From assembly GCA_946482345.1 (NCBI GenBank), contig CAMLRJ010000076.1, positions 1 through 10,367 of the forward strand: DNA of 10,367 nt, given 5' to 3'. A program made the position numbers and the translations under genes. Origin of the DNA: an uncultured Cellvibrio sp. GTDB taxonomy: Bacteria; Pseudomonadota; Gammaproteobacteria; Pseudomonadales; Cellvibrionaceae. Of this stretch, positions 7,358 through 10,367 are shown piece after piece (within the stretch, counting starts at the first letter, position 1; each line of letters starts with the position of its first letter). The notes beneath the pieces were generated by a model. That model searched no databases. It saw only the letters and a program-made list of their open reading frames with translations, and was not told where the DNA came from.

Positions 7358-7386
7358 TTGATGTTGATGCTTTTATTAAGCATAGT
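7358..7386 (+). promoter_or_regulatory. Candidate promoter of the 161-aa membrane protein gene
   Basis: TTGATG (7358-7363) and CATAGT (7381-7386) are 17 bp apart, each matching the sigma70 consensus at four of six positions. The start would be near 7393, about 27 nt before the ATG at 7420. It overlaps the divergent candidate promoter of the universal stress protein gene. Confidence 0.3.
7367..7383. promoter_or_regulatory. Inverted repeat between divergent genes, possible operator
   Basis: ATGCTT and AAGCAT form perfect 6-bp arms around a 5-nt spacer. The repeat covers most of the -10 of the candidate universal stress protein promoter, and falls between the -35 and -10 of the opposite promoter while touching its -10. 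One bound regulator could affect both. The repeat is seen; the function is inferred. Confidence 0.3.
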
Positions 7387-7406
7387 GTGGATTTTTTTTG
7401 ATTCAA
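7379..7406 (-). promoter_or_regulatory. Candidate promoter of the universal stress protein gene
   Basis: On the minus strand, TTGAAT (7401-7406) and TATGCT (7379-7384) are 16 bp apart, each matching the sigma70 consensus at four of six positions. An A8 tract lies in the spacer. Transcription would start near 7372 and give a leader of about 37 nt before the ATG at 7335. Confidence 0.35.
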
Positions 7407-7419
7407 ACCGGAGTGTGTG

Positions 7420-7905
7420 ATGACTTTTTTTTTAATATTGCTGGGAGTATTTGCATTCATACTGGCTCCTATCATAGCGCTCAAGCCACGAGGCAAGCAA
7501 AGCAGGCTTGAAAAATTGCGTTTGCTGGCCAGAGAAAAAGGTGCACGTTATTCAATTCGTCGTTTACCGCCGTTAAATACAGAATTGAAACCTTCCGATC
7601 CTTTGGTGGTTTATAGCATTCCACCTGCAGAATTGATGGCTAATCAACCTGAATGGATCTTGCGACGCACAGTGTACGCACATGATGTGAATTTTTTCAG
7701 GGAATGGGATTGGGCCAATGAGCAACGTCCGATGACATCAGTTGAATTATGGTTGACGGAAAATCTCGCGGCTTTACCTGAATCGGTGATGGGCATATCA
7801 GCCGGAAGTGGTGGCGTTGCATTTTTTTGGAAAGAAGAAACAGACGAACAAACATTGCTGACGATGCTGGATTTTTTGCAGGCTATTCGGCGCTTTTACT
7901 CTTAA
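7420..7905 (+). CDS. Unrecognised membrane-anchored protein, 161 aa
   Basis: I do not recognise this protein. Residues 2-21 form one strongly hydrophobic segment (FFLILLGVFAFILAPIIA), followed by a basic stretch (LKPRGKQSRLEKLRLLAREKGARYSIRR, described here by its charge), which suggests an N-in type membrane anchor or uncleaved signal anchor. The rest is a soluble domain of about 115 residues with several tryptophans (W79, W96, W98, W111, W137) and a glycine-rich GISAGSGGVAFFW segment (125-137). I choose the ATG at 7420 because GGAG (7410-7413) is 6 nt upstream; the GTG one codon earlier would be only 3 nt away. It is divergent from the universal stress protein gene, and its stop overlaps the stop of the opposite-strand gene by 4 bp. 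The steady codon use and a good ribosome site make it a real gene. Confidence 0.8.
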   Translation: MTFFLILLGVFAFILAPIIALKPRGKQSRLEKLRLLAREKGARYSIRRLPPLNTELKPSDPLVVYSIPPAELMANQPEWILRRTVYAHDVNFFREWDWANEQRPMTSVELWLTENLAALPESVMGISAGSGGVAFFWKEETDEQTLLTMLDFLQAIRRFYS

Positions 7906-8624
7906 ATACTGTCCATTTCAGCCAAATCATGCTGGCTGGAACCCAATAAATGTTCGCTTAAACGGGTGCGGGTTCCGTCTAACATTTCATTGATTTCCCT
8001 GATTAAGGTCAAACGCTTGGGGTCAGGGTGGGGCGATTCCATAAGTTGATGCAGTGCTCGTTGATAAAAAGCTTGAGCAGTAACCCTGTCACCAATGGTC
8101 ATGGATTTATTGCCCTGTGCCAGATAAGACATAACGGCCACCATCAAATGCGCCCAACGCAACTGGTTTTGATAATACTCGAACTCCTGTTCAGCCAAGC
8201 CTCCACGTGATACCAGGCTCGATAATATGTCTATGGTGTCCAGAAGTTGTTTTTGAGTTTTGTTGATTTGCGCGTCACTTTCTCGTTCGTATCTCACCAC
8301 TGGTTGAAACTGAGGGTTATCCAACTCCAGAGTGTGGGCTGCTACTTTTTGCAAACTGGTGTTGATATAGGGTGAAGGTTTGGTCTCCAATCGACGCATG
8401 GCCTCAAGCAAGCCAATAATCAAACTGTTGATTTTTCTGGCCAGATTTTTGTCGCCTACAGTGTGTTCTATGCAGGTTAATACTTCATTCAGTTCTTCGA
8501 CCTGTACCCTCAGTCGTCTTTGTTGATGACGGCGCATTTGTTCTTTTTTCTGTTTTTCATTCAGGATACTGACGGTAATCAAGGCGCCCAGCATCAAGAG
8601 TATAAATAGAATTATTATGTGCAT
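7902..8624 (-). CDS. Unrecognised membrane-anchored helical protein, 240 aa
   Basis: I do not recognise this protein. Residues 2-21 (IIILFILLMLGALITVSILN) form a single hydrophobic anchor. A highly charged segment rich in K, Q, E and R (23-50) follows and may form a coiled coil. The remainder is predominantly helical by composition, with an amphipathic GDRVTAQAFYQRALHQLMES stretch (178-197) that resembles one TPR-like helix pair. No catalytic motif is visible. The topology suggests a bitopic protein with most of its mass on one side of the inner membrane. The Shine-Dalgarno is poor at this ATG (AAGAGA is too far upstream). It is divergent from topA and overlaps the converging 161-residue gene by 4 bp. 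Confidence 0.78.
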   Translation of the reverse strand: MHIIILFILLMLGALITVSILNEKQKKEQMRRHQQRRLRVQVEELNEVLTCIEHTVGDKNLARKINSLIIGLLEAMRRLETKPSPYINTSLQKVAAHTLELDNPQFQPVVRYERESDAQINKTQKQLLDTIDILSSLVSRGGLAEQEFEYYQNQLRWAHLMVAVMSYLAQGNKSMTIGDRVTAQAFYQRALHQLMESPHPDPKRLTLIREINEMLDGTRTRLSEHLLGSSQHDLAEMDSI

Positions 8625-8740
8625 ATAAACCGTAAATCTCTTTTAAAACAATTGGTTAAGTGATTTCGTTAAGGCTGGGTGTAAGGCCGTGTTCAGGGGC
8701 TGCTATGGGTGTTTTTAAAAAAACGGCTAAAAACTTCAAC

Positions 8741-8769
8741 TTGACCCTTATCTCTTCAGGACTTATAAC
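8741..8769 (+). promoter_or_regulatory. Strong candidate topA promoter (P1)
   Basis: TTGACC (8741-8746) and TATAAC (8764-8769) are exactly 17 bp apart, and each matches the sigma70 consensus at five of six positions. Transcription would start near 8776, giving a leader of about 128 nt before the topA ATG. This is the best plus-strand promoter in the region. Confidence 0.65.
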
Positions 8770-8822
8770 TGCGCACCTTTTTACCAGGTTTGGATTAGTT
8801 AAGTACCAGTTTAGATAAGGAT

Positions 8823-8836
8823 CGGCAAGTTTGCCG
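8823..8836. promoter_or_regulatory. Palindrome in the topA leader
   Basis: CGGCAA and TTGCCG form perfect 6-bp arms around a 2-bp GT spacer. The right arm is also the -35 hexamer of candidate promoter P2. It could be an operator for a dimeric regulator; the 2-nt spacer is too short for a simple hairpin loop with all six pairs. An overlapping GCAAG/CTTGC pair (8825-8829, 8838-8842) offers an alternative stem. Confidence 0.35.
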
Positions 8837-8859
8837 CCTTGCATTTCTACTGCTTAAAT
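8831..8859 (+). promoter_or_regulatory. Weaker candidate topA promoter (P2)
   Basis: TTGCCG (8831-8836) and TTAAAT (8854-8859) are 17 bp apart, each matching the sigma70 consensus at four of six positions. The start would be near 8866, with a leader of about 38 nt. Multiple promoters are known upstream of E. coli topA, so a second one would not be surprising. Confidence 0.3.
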
Positions 8860-8903
8860 CAGCCTTTGTAATTTCCTTTTAGCAAATTGATTAGAAGAAC
8901 ATC

Positions 8904-10367
8904 ATGGGTAAATCCTTAGTTATTGTTGAATCACCCGCCAAAGCCAAAACGATTAATAAATATTTGGGTGCTGATTTTGTCGTTAAGTCCAGTGTGGGTC
9001 ACATACGTGATCTGCCTACCAGTGGTTCCAACAAGCCTGTTGACGCCAAGGAGCGTGCAAAGCTTGCTGCTGCCACCCGCAAATTATCACCTGAAGAAAA
9101 GGCGGCTCAAAAAGAATCCAAATCCAAAAGCCAGTTGATCGCTCGCATGGGAATAGACCCTGATAATAAATGGCAAGCACAATATGAAATCCTTCCCGGT
9201 AAGGAAAAAGTTGTTGATGAATTAAAGAAGTTAGCCGAAAAAGTTGACACTATTTATCTGGCAACCGACTTGGATAGAGAAGGGGAGGCGATTGCCTGGC
9301 ATTTACGTGAGGCGATTGGCGGCGATCCCAAACGTTATCGCCGTGTTGTATTCAATGAAATTACCAAAACCGCCATTCAAAACGCATTCAAAAATCCGGG
9401 CATGATTGATCAGGATCGTGTTGATGCCCAACAAGCACGTCGTTTTTTGGATCGGGTTGTGGGTTACATGGTGTCACCACTTTTATGGGAAAAAGTAGCG
9501 CGTGGTTTATCTGCCGGGCGAGTGCAATCGGTTGCAGTTCGTTTGGTAGTTGAACGTGAAAGGGAAATCCGTGCGTTTATCCCGGAAGAATATTGGACTT
9601 TATTTGCTGATCTTGATGCGGGCAAAAAACAACAAGTTGCTTTTGAAGTTAAAAAACAGGGCGATGAAGCGTTCAAACCTGTTAACGAAGCGCAAACCAA
9701 AGCCGCTGTTGCTTTGCTGCAAAAAGCCAAATATGAAGTTATCAGTCGCGAAGATAAACCGACACAGGCAAAACCTTCTGCTCCTTTTATTACATCCACT
9801 TTGCAACAGGCTGCGAGCACGCGTTTGGGATTTGGCGTGAAAAAAACCATGATGATGGCGCAGCGTTTGTATGAAGCAGGTTACATCACTTACATGCGTA
9901 CCGACTCAACCAATTTGAGTCAGGAAGCGGTCGAAACCTGTCGTGAATATATTTTGGAAAATTTCGGTGAAAAATATTTGCCGAAAAATCCACAAAGTTA
10001 TTCCAGTAAAGAAGGTGCACAGGAAGCGCATGAAGCAATTCGTCCATCCAATGTTGGCATCCAACCCAATCAATTAAGTGGCATGGAACGCGATGCTGAA
10101 CGTTTGTATGGTTTGATCTGGCAACAATTTGTTGCTTGCCAAATGAGTCCTGCGGAATACACCAGCACCAGCGTGGTAGTAAAGGCAGGTGATTTTGAAT
10201 TGCGCACGCGCGGTCGTGTTGTACGTTTTGATGGTTTCACCAAAGTCCTGCCACAACAAGTCAAAAAAGATGAAGACGTGGTATTACCGGATATGAAACC
10301 GGGGCAGGTGTTACCCTTAATTCAATTAAATCCCAAACAACATTTCACCAAACCCCCTGCACGTTAT
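8904..10367 (+). CDS. topA: DNA topoisomerase I (type IA), 3' end beyond window
   Basis: TopA relaxes negative supercoils by cutting one strand through a 5'-phosphotyrosine link. The first 488 codons lie in the window, a little over half of an E. coli-sized protein (865 residues), and the frame stays open at the right edge. The TOPRIM domain has E9 in [11 protein letters not shown] and the Mg-binding DLDRE at 122-126. The core contains [20 protein letters not shown] (176-195) and [15 protein letters not shown] (201-215). The active-site tyrosine is Y330, with R332, in [10 protein letters not shown] (327-336), equivalent to E. coli Y319. EAHEAIRPS (374-382) follows, and the visible part ends at [10 protein letters not shown] lysine- and serine-rich insert lies near 44-80. 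The zinc-finger and C-terminal domains, if present, are outside the window. A weak AGAAGA precedes the ATG. Confidence 0.98.
   Translation, partial: MGKSLVIVESPAKAKTINKYLGADFVVKSSVGHIRDLPTSGSNKPVDAKERAKLAAATRKLSPEEKAAQKESKSKSQLIARMGIDPDNKWQAQYEILPGKEKVVDELKKLAEKVDTIYLATDLDREGEAIAWHLREAIGGDPKRYRRVVFNEITKTAIQNAFKNPGMIDQDRVDAQQARRFLDRVVGYMVSPLLWEKVARGLSAGRVQSVAVRLVVEREREIRAFIPEEYWTLFADLDAGKKQQVAFEVKKQGDEAFKPVNEAQTKAAVALLQKAKYEVISREDKPTQAKPSAPFITSTLQQAASTRLGFGVKKTMMMAQRLYEAGYITYMRTDSTNLSQEAVETCREYILENFGEKYLPKNPQSYSSKEGAQEAHEAIRPSNVGIQPNQLSGMERDAERLYGLIWQQFVACQMSPAEYTSTSVVVKAGDFELRTRGRVVRFDGFTKVLPQQVKKDEDVVLPDMKPGQVLPLIQLNPKQHFTKPPARY

Noticed and set aside
7336..7383. N-terminal 16-residue extension of the universal stress protein
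   Set aside because: The frame is open to 7383, but the internal ATG at 7335 has a good AAGGAAA ribosome site and matches the family start; the extension would also consume the promoter region.
8656..8844. 62-aa minus-strand open frame upstream of topA
   Set aside because: It lies across the strong topA promoter and palindrome, without a ribosome site or recognisable domain.

Overview
The window looks like ordinary chromosomal DNA of a gammaproteobacterium, most likely from the Pseudomonadales/Cellvibrionales neighbourhood (an inference from protein similarity remembered by eye, from the Pro-Arg tRNA order also found in Pseudomonas, and from moderately AT-leaning DNA). All recognisable genes are core housekeeping genes. 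There is no integrase, insertion sequence, phage gene, CRISPR array or defence module.

Left edge (1-380): a tRNA operon on the minus strand, with tRNA-Pro(UGG) complete and the 5' half of a probable tRNA-Arg running off the window. It is driven by a strong sigma70-type promoter with a GC-rich discriminator. Next comes a lone flavin-reductase-like gene on the plus strand (381-881). A gene-free stretch (882-1315) follows; it carries a perfect 14-bp palindrome and a tight cluster of DnaA-box-like sites. After it lies a translationally coupled pair, gpsA (glycerol-3-phosphate dehydrogenase) and sixA (phosphohistidine phosphatase). These two converge on slt, a periplasmic lytic transglycosylase on the minus strand (2806-4758).

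Middle (4759-7335): slt is divergent from uup, a two-cassette ABC-F ATPase with the Uup-type C-terminal coiled coil. A REP-like hairpin preceded by GTAG separates uup from a convergent universal stress protein gene.

Right part (7336-10367): the stress-protein gene is divergent from an unrecognised 161-residue membrane-anchored protein, and their predicted promoters overlap around an inverted repeat. That gene meets, tail to tail with a 4-bp overlap, an unrecognised 240-residue membrane-anchored helical protein on the minus strand. Topoisomerase I (topA) then starts at 8904, behind a 279-bp regulatory region with two candidate promoters and a palindrome, and runs off the right edge with its active-site tyrosine inside the window.

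I find no convincing new multi-gene system. The points most worth a second look are the DnaA-box cluster upstream of gpsA, the GTAG-hairpin REP element, and the two uncharacterised membrane-anchored proteins next to topA.
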